Shown piece by piece: positions 1 through 13,337 of a stretch of DNA of 64,000 nt (the first letter of the stretch is position 1; each line of letters opens with the position of its first letter). This DNA is from Motacilla alba alba (taxonomy: Eukaryota > Chordata > Aves > Passeriformes > Motacillidae), in the NCBI RefSeq assembly GCF_015832195.1, contig NC_052046.1, positions 31,400,911 to 31,464,910 on the forward strand. Direction: 5' to 3'. The position numbers and the translations under genes are program-made. The notes under the pieces are model-generated. The model was not told the DNA's origin. It saw nothing but the letters and a program-made list of their open reading frames with translations, and ran no database searches.

Positions 1-2620
1 TTACTGCACCAGCATCAAGTTTAATCTTTTTTTAAAGCCCATTTACATGGAAAATGAATTTATAACAAGCAGCTGAGTCCCACAGGATATGATAAATTAT
101 TGCTTTCCTTACAGTTTTTGAATGTTTTCTCATCCTTCATTGCCTTCAATATAGAACACTCATAACACAAGGCTTCGAATAGTTTACAAAAAGTGTAATT
201 CAATGAAAGAATATATTAAGTGTTGTGCCCTACAAAGATATCAAAGGAAAGCATTTTGTTTATAAATGCCTTCCTGTTTTACAAAAAAATTAAAGAATAG
301 TCCCAGTAATTACTGGAAATGTCCCCTCAAAGCACAAACTCCTTTTAGCTGTCCAAATAGATGCTGAGATCAAAAGGTGAGTTGCACGCATTAAGGGCAG
401 ATGTTGAGTCAGCAGCTCTTGTTTAGTTTAATAAAGATGTATTCATGAGCATGAGTTGAAAAGACCATTTTGCACATGATTACAATCAGTGGTGAAGAGT
501 TCTTCTCATAAATAAGGACTTCCCCTCAGGCTGCATGGTAAACAGCTGGACTTGTACAAAAACAATTATTAAAATCTTTCCAATATGCTGGAATGCTACC
601 CAGAATAAAATTTTCTGTAGATACTGCTTTTCATCCCTTGTTTTCTGTTTAATTAGCCCTACTGAGATATAGAGATCATTAACACTGTCAGACAGTAATG
701 TTAGTATGCTGCTTTGTGATACGAGGGCATATCATTGAGGAGATAAAAAGCTTCCTGTTCCCCTCTGAAACTTAATTCAATGAGTTATTCTTATTACACC
801 ATGAATTACAACTAGGCAAAAGAAAATAACCTTTCCAGAAGAGTTAATCCTTTTGGCAGAAGTGGTGACAGAAGCATTGCCCTTACCCTAAAACCAAAAG
901 GAGGTTTAAAGGGGAAAAAGGAGACTGTACAGTTAATTTCATTGAAAGAGCATATTTATGGCTTTTTTTTTTTTTACTTCTATTTGTGTTTGAAAATGCT
1001 GATTTACAGACATTTATTAAACCAGGAGATGTTTATTTATCTATATATGCCAGCTGTAAGGAGCAGAGCAGGTCAAAGCTAAGGCTATTTAGACTGATAG
1101 CAAATGACATTCCCCTCCCTGAAGTCATTAGAGTTTAAAATAAATGTTCATAGAATAACCTTCTAAATACAATTTATGTGCAACATAAAGCATTCTATTT
1201 TAAGAGAGACATATGGGAAGAAGATTGCTAATAAGGTTACATCTACACACAAGGTTACAAGAAGAGATCTTTTCCCTGCTCATGCTCTCAGATGGATGTT
1301 AGCCAGCTCTGGCCTGGAGTGACCAGGCTCTGTCAGCATAATACCGTTGTGGTGGCAAAATACTCAGTCTCTTAGCAGAACCTGTTGACCTTGAAGCTAC
1401 TGGGTTTTTACTAGGCAAGGACAGGATCAAGGCCACACAGCACATCAAAGAGATCTGAAACGGGAGCTATTCATGTAAGGGTAGATGATAGAAAAATTAT
1501 CACCTCAACATTGCTTCAATAGAAACCTGGAACCTATTGCCAACTTTGCAAATAAATGCCTCAAAGCTGTATAACCCTGTCTTCTTGTACTCTTTTGTAG
1601 AAAGGCAATATTCCTCTGGATGTCAAAAAGGATGTCCAAAGGATGTCAAAATAAGTCTTCTCTCCTTTGGCTTAATTGAGTGATTTTGGACTAGGACCTG
1701 TCTCTACCTTTACTTCCTTTTATTATGAGTAGATGTACACAAAGTGTTGTAAGTGTGATAAATGTCAGAATAACCAAGCTTGGGACCGTGCAGTAATATT
1801 TTCTTTTTTTTTCAGAGATGTGAGAATGCATCTGTTGGTCATTAAGGACAAGTTGTAGCACCTTAGCTTTCCATCACTGTTCACCCCCTACCGATTCTGA
1901 TTACTGACAAGATTTTTTAAAAAGACACAAAAGTACAGAAAATGCTCAGCTGGAAGGAATTGCATTCACACCAGGCAAAAGTAGCCTGTAAAGATTTATT
2001 ACTCAAGACACTAAGTACAAAGAAATATGTTCCCATGGGGTTAGTAGTACAATACTATCAAACAATTAGTATTGAGATATATAGTGAACTGAAATCCAAG
2101 CTATACTGAGCTATCTTTGCTTGGTTAAAAACCTGTTTGCCTAAGATCAAAGCTAATTCTAGCCTTGCAATTTGCTGAATCTGCATCCTTCTTATATTAG
2201 GAAAAAAAAACTTAAAAAAGGAAAGATGCAGGAAGGGCAGTGACAAAAGAGAAAGGAATCATTTGGCTGGAATTCAGCATATACAGATCAGGTCCTCTCT
2301 CCTCAAGAGAGTCTAGTGCATAAGAGAATGGAAGAGCAATCTGCTGGTTCATCTAGAGCCATTAATGCAGCGTTAAACTCCTGCATCCAGAGCATTGATC
2401 CAACTATTACCCAGCCCTGGGGAGGAGGGATGAGCCCTGAGGAGCAGCTGCTGGCCACTGACCAGCCTGTCGGCCAGCGTGCCGTGCAATGTCACTCCAC
2501 CCAGTGCTCCATTGGCCCAAATGGCCACAGCTAGGCCACTGCTACAGAAAGGTGCTGTGACGCACAGTAAAAAAGCATAACTAAATGCCAAAATCCCTAT
2601 ATCCTCTGCGTCTCTCTCTT
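1..2620. other. Unique AT-rich sequence, no gene recognised
   Basis: No convincing coding exon, RNA gene or interspersed repeat is visible. Short homopolymer runs occur, for example a T run near 962-975 and an A run near 2201. A GC-richer patch at about 2340-2560 is open on both strands (72 codons each way), but neither translation resembles a family I know. I read the stretch as intergenic or intronic. Confidence 0.6.
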
Positions 2621-2624
2621 CACT

Positions 2625-3205
2625 GGATAGGTGGTCCTATCCTGGAGGAGATTGGATTAGTTAAACAGAACCTCCTTTCTGTGAGACTCTTTGTTGACTG
2701 TGCCTGATGGCTGTGCTGTCCTCTAAATGACTTTTGATGGCACCCAGTCTCTATCTCACTCCTCCATAATTTTTCCAGGTCTTGAGGTTTGACCCACAGG
2801 TTTGTATGCTTCTGGGGTTTCCCTTATACCCTTCTTGTAAATTGGAATAACATGGGCCAACATCCACACAACAAGGAATATCCCAGATTCCTCAACCTTT
2901 GGTAGCTGATGGAGAGAATTCCATAAGATCTCCTAACTCCTTTAGCTCTCTGGGTTGCATCTGATCAGGCCTCATGGACACATGAACCTTCCCCTGATGT
3001 AGCTGGTCTCTGACAAGCTCAGTGTCGAAACAAATGGGAAGTCCCTGCTCCCACCTCCTGATTCTTTGACTCATGGGATTGGGCAGTCCATGGTCTATCA
3101 GGATTGTCAGAAACTGAGGAAAAAAAGCACTGCCTCTGTTTTTGTCTAAACTTACTTCCGTGGATGTGGAATATCCGTGACTGAAGAGAAGAGAGGAAGA
3201 AGGAA
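2625..3205 (-). mobile_element. Old CR1 LINE fragment (ORF2, start of RT domain)
   Basis: Read on the minus strand, this matches the part of CR1 ORF2 just upstream of and entering the reverse transcriptase. The minus frame at 3074-2892 contains the recognisable series LVRDQLH, then VHVSMRPD, then LKELGDLM, which corresponds to the CR1 block where a vHKSMGPDGiHP-like motif precedes the palm domain. The fragment lacks the 3' end and the RT catalytic motifs, has stops in the flanking sequence, and diverges clearly from CR1 as I recall it, so it is an old truncated copy. The subfamily cannot be given without alignment. The boundaries are accurate only to some tens of bases. Confidence 0.72.
2892..3074 (-). 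pseudogene. CR1 ORF2 remnant (pre-RT block)
   Basis: A 60-codon open piece of the decayed CR1 reverse-transcriptase polyprotein. It carries the LVRDQLH and SMRPD signatures but none of the catalytic aspartates. It is a fragment of a LINE replication protein that once acted in target-primed reverse transcription, and it is not functional. The initial Met of the open frame is fortuitous, since CR1 homology runs past it. Confidence 0.6.
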
Positions 3206-4142
3206 AAAAAAAGCAAAACCAGATGGATTGCTCACCTCTTTTCCAAGTTCTTCCTCTACTGAATCTATCATCCTTGTCTAAAATTCTTTTGGAAAATGGT
3301 AAACCTCATTGTTGCTTTGTGGAATATATCTCTCTTTTTCCTATCATTTATTCACTTCCTATTTTAACCATCCCCTTACTCTTGTGATATTTTTGAGTTA
3401 AAGAAGCTTTTAGATGCTCACTGAGAGCATTAACATCCAGCCAAAGTTACCTCAGAGATATTTTACATCTGCCCAATAGTGACAGACTGTTACTTGCCAC
3501 CTGAGGGTCCCTGTTCCCTTGAGCTGAAAGTAAAGAGTGGTCTAGTAAGGATACTATGGATTACATATCAAAAGCAATCATTCGATCCTGATTTAGGAGC
3601 AGACAGGCAGATGGTTATATTTCAATTAGGCCAGCAAATCAAAGCTGAGCACTTTAGCATAAATAGAGGCTCTGCATTGCCTTTCCTTATCAGTGCTAAC
3701 CACTCTTTCTGGGAAGTCTTCTGAATCCCATCTGAAGTCTTGGAAAAACATCACCAGCGATTTTGGTAAAATTTGCAGCAGGCAACTTAATTTGGATATA
3801 TTTTTTACATACTAAAATGTATTGCTGTTTTTCAGACATTGCCTTGCCCCATATACTTCCAAATCCCAGGAGAATTGTTGAAACAAATACTCTGGGTTCA
3901 CCAAGGGTAGAAAAAAAGAGAGAAAGCATAGTGTGTTTTCAGTGTGGTGGGACCCACCACCGAGATCACTATCTCAGAGACAGTTCGCATGTGGAAAGAT
4001 GCCTACATGTTTCTGCTGAGGCAGATGTTCCTGTACCTAAAGTCTATATTAACTCTGATTTTCTTCTTCTGGGACTTAGCTAAGACAGGCTGTACGTGTC
4101 TCTGTATTTCAAACATTTGTAGTCAGACCTAGGAAACCATTT
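3206..4142. other. Unique sequence, nothing recognised
   Basis: AT-rich sequence containing only short chance reading frames. The 81-codon (3479-3724) and 106-codon (3763-4083) plus frames resemble no known product, and the second overlaps an opposite-strand frame. No repeats were recognised. Confidence 0.5.
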
Positions 4143-4204
4143 ATCATGCTTTTTCTCATACATAAATTTATTGTTTAGCAATCATGCTTTTTCTCATACA
4201 TAAA
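4143..4204. repeat. Local tandem duplication, 24-bp units at a 38-bp period
   Basis: A 24-bp word beginning ATCATGCTTTTTCTC is present at 4143-4166 and again, identical, at 4181-4204. The spacing of 38 bp and the exact identity suggest a local duplication with later loss of similarity in the intervening 14 bp. Confidence 0.85.
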
Positions 4205-7200
4205 ATTATCAGGGAACTAGGGCAGCAATTTCAGTTGGACAAATGATGCCTTGCTGTCACAGAGAATATTCATGACTAACAAGAACATACCCTCTTTCAG
4301 GATTACATTGTGACTTAAACTTTCACATAGTTACTAGAGTAAAAAGCTCAAAGAAGCTACAAAACCTTTTAGGCATTGCTAGCTTTTTAGTAGTCCAGTC
4401 ACTCTTTTTAGTCATAACAGATTCAATTTAATTTTGCATCTTTCTGCCTGCCAGAAAACTCTACTTTTAGTCATAATGAATACTAAATCAGATTAAAGCT
4501 ATAACATAAAGAATATAACAATGCATAATTACTTAAAATGCCCATATTCAGTTGGAGTAATTCACAGTGACAATATGAAATCAAATACTTCAATTAAACT
4601 ATTATGCAAAGTTTTGAATTCCAGCATGTTACAGCAAAAAAAAAAAAACAAAAAAAAAAAAACCAACAAAGCAGCAAGACATCATGAACAAGGTAAATAA
4701 TTACCTAGCTACTTCAAATTAATGTTAATTTTTTTTTTAAATCCCAAAATAAACAAACTAACATAAAAAAAAGCTTAATGCTGATTCCTTGTAACTACAT
4801 ACCTAGGCAAAGAAAAGACAAATCAATAACACAATATCAGAATACACAAAATAATGCAAGATTAATTTGGCTCCATTTCTTCAAAACAGTGGAATACCTG
4901 GATATTCAAGATGACATCCAACTTAGCATAATTTACTTCTTGTGAATGTAACCTTCAGGAACATACCTATTTTGTTTTACATGAGCACTTTCAAATAAAT
5001 GAACCCTGAAACATCTTTACGAGAACCTCTGTATTTCGGGATAATTTCATGCTCCACATAATAAAACACTTTACCACATTTTATTGCAGAGTGGAGAAAC
5101 AAATGTATTTGTGGCTTCAAGCAAGCAGTCTTTAGTATCCTACATGCAACATTTAGGTTCCCTGTGTAACAACATTCTTTTGCTGACTTGCTAATCTGCC
5201 CCATAATCCAATTTTTGATGCTTTCAGCTGTTTTGTGCAATATGTATGGAAACAAGCCTTTTCAAGGCCAGTTAGATTAGTGAGACAGACTTACTTCTTG
5301 CTGGTGGTACATGCATCATTTTTATTTTTTAATTTAATATTATTAATTCTTTAAGTCAGTAATGATAGGAGACTTGCCCTCAACATCAAGCATAGAAAGA
5401 CAGACTTGGGTTTATTATGCCCATAAGAATAGATTCTGAAATCTCAGAATGCATTTATGAAATGTAAACCAGATTCTGTTCTATCTCCTCCTGTGCATCC
5501 AAGGCTTGAGTTAGACTAATTTTGATCCAATTTTTACATGAACAGGGAAGATACAAAAAGGCGAGAGTTCTTGACATTGATTTTATGTGGTGTTCTCACT
5601 ACATAAATTAGGCACACAAGCAGATTTTTTACTCAAGCTAAGACTGCAGCTTTGATGAAATGTTTTTTCTTTGAATGATTCAGAGTTGAGCAAAATGCTA
5701 AGAAAACATTAAACAATTTAAAAGGGACTTTGGAGTAGCTCAGTTTTCCCTTTACAAATAGCTAAAATAATAACATTAAATTTAAAAAATGCTCTCCATG
5801 TTTTGCAAGATTTATGCCATTGAACCTTGATTGTCTGTTTATAAGGCAGATAAACAGGCACCATTATCTAAAATATAGAACTGTCCTATGAAGATTTAAG
5901 AACAAACATGTCATACAGCATAGAACAAAGTTAGGTAGCTAATGTTTTTCTCTGTTATCCACTCTTTTGAGACATAAAATATTTCTAGCAACACTCAGAG
6001 ATACAGTCAGAAGAGAACACCATACAGAAACACCTCTGCTCCCACCACAACAGATTTTCTCTCCTTCTCTTCATCAAACAGAATTACACCTACTTACCCA
6101 TTTTGAATTCCAAAAAAGAAAAATTAGTGTATGGCTGGAAGTCAAATGCAGGTGAATATTTTAGGGGCCATGTCTGTGATGAAAAAAGCTTTAATAATTT
6201 TCAGTCAGATATACATGCAGTGAGAAAGTCATCACCAGGAAAAATAACTTGCAATTTACATAAAATCCTGCCAATTTACATGCTGTGAGATTTAAATGTT
6301 TTTTCTTCCCCACTAGTTTACTTTTCTCTAGCTTGTTATATTTCTCTTTTTATACAGAAATCACATTAAAATCAATAGGTAGTGGCGTTTCCAGTCTCAT
6401 GTTACAGAGAATATGTTTTAAGCCTACACAAAAAAAAGTTTACAGCGCATTAGAAACTGTAAATATGTCAAAATAGTAAATATAGGCTGAATCCTTACAT
6501 CTGCTGTAAGAATTTTTGGAAGTGCAATACTAAGCTACTGGGTTGCCAAAGTCTTCAAGGTTTTGCTGTGAGACTGCCCACCTGTAATAGAAACTGAGCA
6601 GCTCCAGGCTGTGCCCCTCTCAGCATCCACTGTGCATCTCTGGAAATGAGGATCAGTGGCTGCAGTTTGCCAGCTACTCCAACATTTTAAATAGGCCTTG
6701 GAGGAGAAGACATTCAATAAATAAATTTCTCTGACATAATGCAGCAAGCATCCTTATTAATCTTCATATTTTTGCTCTGCTGTGTCCTCACATTCCACTT
6801 GAGCTCAAGCAGACTTGAAAACCAGGAGCTATATCACAATTTTAAACATCTTGAAATAGAAGGGACTTCATTACTTCAGCTGTCATCTGACAATGATATA
6901 GAACTCCAGTTACAAAGATAACAAACATGATTTTTAAAATTATTTGACCTTAAGTCTATGAGCAAAGGAAATGTTCTTAAAACAAATTTTTTAAACTCAC
7001 TTTCCCCTTCCATTGTGGTGTTTCAGCACTAGGAAAAGATGAATTAGTATTTATGCCATTCCCTTTGAACAAGTACTTCAACACTCATGAAACTTATATT
7101 ATAAATCTATTAATCTTAATTATTAGGCAGATTAAGCAATTTTCCAGTGAGAATGTAGAGACCTGGTGTTTTTTTCAGCTCCGTCTCTATGAGTAAATTG

Positions 7201-8355
7201 CATTCTGTGCTTATAGGGGCATCTGCAGGTAATGCTGCAGGTTTCACAACATTGCACCTCCACTCTTTGTATGAATTCAGGGTTCATCCATTCCCTGACC
7301 TTTTCATTGACTGCTGCCTATGCACATAGCACCAGCATGGCACATCCCTGCTGGAGTCTGTACAGAAACAGGACATTTCTCTCTGACAAGGCAGCATTAT
7401 GTGTCAGTGACAAAAGGGAAAGTGAAGTGAACCTTACTGGGAAATGGTCTATCTATAGCCCATGTAGCCAGAGGGATTCATAAAACCTCTGTGTGAATCT
7501 AGTCCTAGTCCAGAGTTTTATCATTGCTGTTAATGTCAAACAGACTTTTTATGTCTATGTGTTTTACCCGAGTAATAAAATTCTGTTTTAATTGGTGCAA
7601 TTAGTCCATGAGAAGTGACATTAAATAAAATACTACCAGTTCCTTTGCTTTTTTTTTTGGGTTTAAATCTGTGGACTAGTAAGTCTTTTTTTTTTTCTTT
7701 TTTTGTTCTTATTATCACTTAAAAAAATGCCAGCTAACAGTAAGAAAGTTAACATTGCAAAGCTTTCAAATGATTAAAAGCTGAGATTTCTTAAGTGCCA
7801 TTCAAGGTGCACTTGCAAAGTAACAGGATTGCATAAGTGAAAAGTCAGCACTACAAGAGAACAATCACACATTTTTTCCATTCCAAAAAGATCTCTACAT
7901 TGACAAAAATGAGCATTTATGTGAAAGCTAACTATGTATCACCTGGAAGTAACAGACCATTACTGAGTTTCATACTCTACTTGCAAGACTGCGTTTCCTA
8001 ACACCAATGAAAGATATTTGGGTTGATTTAGGTCTGTTTTTCATCTATTTTGTCTTCCTGAGAATTGTCCTAGATACATTTCTCTGACTTTCCCTTATTT
8101 AAAGAGTTGTTCCTGGAAGAATACTGGTTTCATACTTTTCCTGCTTCTTGTTATGAAATGTTTGAAAAGTTTAGATACCTACAACTCCCCTATTGAAAAG
8201 CCAGTACTGCTAGTAGTCTCGGCAATCTTACTTTTTTTATTGGGTGTGCTGTCCTTGGCCAGGGAAGTTATCTGACCCTTAGTAGAAAGGAAGGTAACCA
8301 ACAGGACATCAAGACAGCTGAAAAAAACAAGAACAATTTTTTCAGTTTAAGAGAA
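4205..8355. other. Unique AT-rich sequence with poly-A tracts
   Basis: Two adjacent A runs separated by a C lie at about 4636-4662. They are not attached to any SINE or processed-gene body that I can recognise. Other content is AT-rich sequence with short chance frames of up to 92 codons (minus frame 5255-4977) and no recognisable product. T-rich runs occur near 7650-7705. Confidence 0.5.
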
Positions 8356-8424
8356 ACATATGTACATTGTCAGGCAGAGGAACACACATATGTACACATA
8401 TGTACATTGTCAGGCAGAGGAACA
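8356..8424. repeat. Local tandem duplication, 29-bp units at a 40-bp period
   Basis: A 29-bp word starting ACATATGTACATTGTCAGGC occurs identically at 8356-8384 and 8396-8424. The palindrome-containing decamer ACATATGTAC appears three times (8356, 8386, 8396), so the duplication may have formed by slippage or recombination between these short words. Confidence 0.9.
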
Positions 8425-10420
8425 TGCTTGAAATCTCTCAGAATTATATTTGCTGCCTACACAAAAAAAATTTAATGGAACTTAACAAAAAAATAAGAAA
8501 ACTGACTTTATATTTGTCATTTTTCACCTCCTACCACACAAAGCTAGGAGGATTTGAAGCCTGTGTCAATGCTGCATTCCTAATTTCACCTTCTGAGGTG
8601 AAAGTGGAGTGACAATCCAAGAATATTTCCTGAGTTTTCACAGAGTGACTTTCAAGGCACAGCAACAGTTCTAATAAAGTCCACATGGCATTATCATAAG
8701 GAGAATTTCCCTAACTGGAAATGTTACTGTGGAGTCCTTGCAGATAGTTTTTTTTTTGGTAGAAGAGGCAGCCCTTCTGATTTTCAGCGCAAACCCTGAT
8801 AAGCACTAACCTATGAATTGCTGATTGGTTTGGTTGAGAGCAGTCATAAATCAGATCTGAAAACAGGACCCAGTTCAGTGAGATTTAAACGAGATTCACT
8901 ATAGCAAATGATAATGATAAATAGATGGAAGAGAAAGATAATAATTTTCTTCCCAACAATGTTACAAAAAGACTTAAAAACCATTACACTGATCATTCCT
9001 AAAGAGGTTTGCAGAAAGCCCTCATCTGTGTTACATCTGCTCATTGCAACGCAAATTGCTTTTAAAGCTAATACTTTGCATTTTGATAACTTGCTAATTG
9101 AAGAATCCCTCAATCCTTTAAGAATATAAATTATATCTTGATGTTACATGCCTCATTAGATAACAGGTGTTTGGAGGACAGTTGCTTTACAGAAACACTC
9201 GTCTAACTCTTACATAAGAAATCTTGCGGTCTTGATGTACTCAACTGCTAACATTGTATAAAAGTCCTTCATCTGCTAGTCTGATAAATTGTTCATCAGC
9301 ACTTAGGAATGATTTTAGTCTAAGCATAAGCTGAGCCAGCTTGTTGACTGCTTTGACTCAGTATGTCTAATCACATTATTACTTTGGTTTCAAGTTTCAT
9401 GATTTGGCACTAATTGTTCTGAAATTGCTTCATTTTAATTGCTGGTATTTCTGATTTAGTGTCAAATCAAACTGTATTTACATTAGTACAAATAGCAGCT
9501 GAGTGCAAGACAATGGGACACCTCACCTCAATTAGGAGAGAAAAATTGTTCCAGAGAAAGCTTTTATGGTCAGTCTTAAGTATGATGCATCAATGACAAA
9601 AATAGGATAAAATGCTACATGCATGTCCTCTCTTACAAACCTGCATGACAGGCTGAACAAAATATATGATCAAATCCCATCATTTTAATAACAAAAGAAC
9701 ATTCTGACAAATCTGAATTCTGTGTTGTCATCCAACTTAATTAAGATTTCTCCCTGCAGGTATTGGGGAAGTGAAACCATATTTCCATTATCTTGTTTAG
9801 AGGAATAACATAACAACGAAAGGGAGGTAGGTTCCCAAACACAGACAAGTTTCAGCCTTGATTTTTTGGAGTAGAAATTTTGAGTATTGGCTGTGTCCAA
9901 TACTTTGTGTAGTGTGAACTCCCCCCTTTCCCCATCAGATTGTACCTTCCTATCAGAAGAAAAGCTTTCTACTGCCTGCTATTATTCAGATTAATCATAT
10001 TACAGCAGGAACAAAAAAAAAACCCAAACAAACTAAAACCAAGAATATTCAATGAAATAAAATTTTTCAACCTTAATGGAATAAAATACTTTGGCTGTTT
10101 TTCCACTTTCTGCAATTATCTCAATGTTTTTACATTACATTATTTCAAATAAGTTGGCATTGATGATTTATAACATCAAAATGGATTTATTGCAAAGTAC
10201 ATTTAAATGAAAATTAATCAAAGTTTGGGGTGGTTGTCATATCATGCATGAAAGTCACATTTTTGTTTTAAAATAATCTGAAATAAGAAATAAGAGCTTT
10301 AGCTAATGTTAACAGAGTACAAATCATGAATTCAGTTATAAGATCTTAGTATTGCAAATATCATTGAAATTAATTAAATTTCATGGGGCAAGAAATCAAA
10401 AGAAGCATTCTAGAAGGAAT

Positions 10421-10422
<2 letters not shown>
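8425..10422. other. Unique AT-rich sequence, no gene recognised
   Basis: No exon, RNA gene or interspersed repeat was recognised. Opposite-strand frames at 8844-9113 and 8908-9129 overlap each other and look like chance. Confidence 0.5.

Positions 10423-10472
<50 letters not shown>
10423..10472. repeat. (AT)25 microsatellite
   Basis: An uninterrupted AT dinucleotide tract of 50 bp, flanked by GG on the left and GGC on the right. The perfect repeat suggests it is highly length-variable. A minus-strand open frame that crosses it and reads as alternating Ile-Tyr is an artefact of the repeat. Confidence 0.98.
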
Positions 10473-10475
<3 letters not shown>

Positions 10476-13335
10476 TTTTCCTTTAGAAGGCGGAATGACA
10501 TCCTTGTTACGCACCCAGTTCTCATTTTCTTTTAAGAACAGCCTGCAGTTGTTCTGTTGTAATCCATACCTGTTTAGTTGGAACAGATTTTTCTTAGCAT
10601 AGAAGAAGTGAGGTCTTATTTCCTTTCTAAGATAGTCTTTTGTATTCCAGTCACATCCAGACACATGCACCTGAGACAGTGCAGAGGGAAACAGGGTGCA
10701 CAAAAACACTTAACAGTTCCCTTTCCAGAAGTTCAAGGCTTTTCTAGCCATTTTGTTCCTCTTCATACCACATAGTGGAGAGACGTGTGTGAGATGTTCA
10801 TCTAAATGCAGAATTTGTTGTTAGGCTTTGGATGTAGACTGCTGTCTGTGTGGTGAGGGGGGAAAAATCAGTCTGGCATGTAAAAAAGTTCACTGTTGTT
10901 CTACTGGTATAAATCAATATACTGAAATGCCAGAGAAGTATTAGAAAGGAGAAATTTCCCCATTTTAGAGCTAAGATGGAATTAATTTTAAATATTTGTC
11001 TCATTTAACTTTTCTTAATTCAAAACGGAATACATGTATATCTGAAAGCAGAATTCACAGATTCATTTATTCATTTTTTGTCCCTCAGAAGTTCAAAACC
11101 ACCCATTATCATGGTAGATTCTTTGTTTCATTCAAGTAAAAATTAATTTTCTCTCATTTTAGGGGCCCAGGGGATAAATCAAGGATATTAATTCAACACT
11201 ATGTATAAACAGATTCCTAACCTCCACTTGGGAAGGGGCTCCCAGTGTAGAGGGGAACCAAAGAAATGTCAAACTTTAATATGCACGTGTTGATGCCTTT
11301 CAGAAAAGGTGCAGGTGGAACCTGCCTTGCTAAAAATAATGGAAGGATGAGTATTCAGAGGTCATATTTAATCAAAATTAATGTTAGTGTACGCTTTTAC
11401 AAACAGGACAGCTGAAAGATGGGACTTCAAAGTTCAAATTATTTCTGTTTTAATTGAGGGAGCAGAAGATGACAGCACATTAAGGTATAAGAAGTAAGGC
11501 ATACAAAAAAGTTTTACAGGTTTTTGTGTATCTAATGAACATACACACCAGCCCAAACCATGTTAACCTCATGCAATAGTTTCCAAAAAGAGAGTCTATC
11601 AAAATACTACAATAAAAAAGCTGGAAGAGTCATTGGAAATGCTATAAATATATATCAATACTACAGTGCTTAATGATGTTACAAAATTTCTTTCTTTAAA
11701 ATACTGATTTAAAAATATGAATTCATTAGCAAAAAAAGTACAAAATATTTTTTTACAAAATCACTGCTTTCTTAATTATAGCAAATGTCATTGCAGAGCT
11801 GAGTGAAATAATTATGTCTATTTTAGATTCCACTGAGGTACAGTATTTTGATGATTTTCCTTTGTCATTCCAAATTAATGACTCAAACAGTTTATGGGCA
11901 TCTAATCAATTTTTTAGGTTGTTGCATTGTTTTCATTGGAAAGGAAAACTTTATTAACATGCTTAATACTATCATTTTTCACTTGCTTACCTACTAAATA
12001 ATGGAAAATAAAAAGTTCAGTCACAGTAATTTGCACACCTCTATGGTTTCACATACAAATTTTCCTAATATTGTATTTTAGCCTGTGGTCCCATGGAAGT
12101 ATTTGATGACTGATGTTAAATTTTGCTTTTCTGAACCCATGAAATAAGTCCAGGAGAAGGACCCAACAGTACTGATGGGAGGCACTGAATTTTTCAAATT
12201 TAATTTCAGATATTTATTATAGTATTCCCTCTTTTCAGTCATATAATGCAATTGTTATTTAATCTGTAGAAATTTGAGCTGTAGTTTCATAACACAACAG
12301 CAGCTGTCCTATATCCGTCCAGAGGTTCATAGTATTGTGCTCTCCCTCCAGCTGCATCTGTGAACAAATGACATAGAAGGAATGAGAAGGGGCAAATCAT
12401 GGTATTCCTCTTTCTAACGCACCTTGCTTCATACTTATATTTTGCACAGAGGCTGCCTGAGTTATTAGTACAAATATTTGGTAACCATATGTTTTTCCCA
12501 AGCCTTTAAATAAATTGCTCTTCCAAGAACTTGTGAACTTGTGAACTTTACAATAAAACAAACTTGACAGAGAGCACAGCTTGCTATTTTTCTAATAAGG
12601 AGACACCTTTGGTTGTTTTGAACCAGGCTCCTACTAGTATGTTCAGGAGGTGGTCAGAAAATCAATTTGCTTCCCACACAGCAGGATGATTTGTGGACTT
12701 GCCTTCCAAAATTCTTCTAATCCCAGCTGGAGAGTGCTAGTTTACTCAGCCAGACACACTACAGAAGTTGCTTGGTACCTTTTATCATCCTTGTTGTCCC
12801 TTTCTGAAGTTTCTCCTTTTCTACTAGATTTTCTACTGCTTTTTTTTTTAAGATAGGGAGATCATAACTATGCCGACCATTGAAGAGAGCACTGGCAAAA
12901 TCAAGTCCTCTTGTTCCACTTAATTATTTTCTAAAATTTTTCAACTTTATACTTGTTTAGATCTGAAAATAGTTTGGATCATGAATTTGACTTTTCATGG
13001 AACTATATGGCAAACACATATTTTGAAAATCACCCCTATGCTGCAATAAAGTCTTGGATTTGTTTTGAACATTCCATTATTCTATATTAAACAGCATGTT
13101 GTAAGACTGTCCCAACATTTGTGAACCTCTCTATTGCTGTATCTGTCCTTACTAACCCCTCTCAGATGAAGAACAAAAGCCCGCAGGCAATAGGTGAGAC
13201 ACACAGCACTGGCAATGATGTACATGCACAATGAACGTTGGATCTCTATTCTGCTGTTAAGTAACTTGGGTTAGGCATTGTCTTAGCCTGTCTAGACCCT
13301 CATCAGGCTTAACTGGGTTTGGCAGTGAAATGGTT
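10473..13335. other. Unique AT-rich sequence, no gene recognised
   Basis: Contains AT-rich DNA with a small octamer duplication (ACTTGTGA) near 12530-12545. Open frames of 65-70 codons resemble no known product. No interspersed repeat was recognised. Confidence 0.5.
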
Positions 13336-13337
13336 AT

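Noticed and set aside
3763..4083. 106-codon plus-strand open frame as a gene
   Set aside because: No recognised domain, overlapped by frames on the opposite strand and in another plus frame, and with no promoter or exon context.
4636..4662. Poly-A tract as the tail of a processed pseudogene or SINE
   Set aside because: No body of a retroposed sequence and no target-site duplication could be identified beside it.
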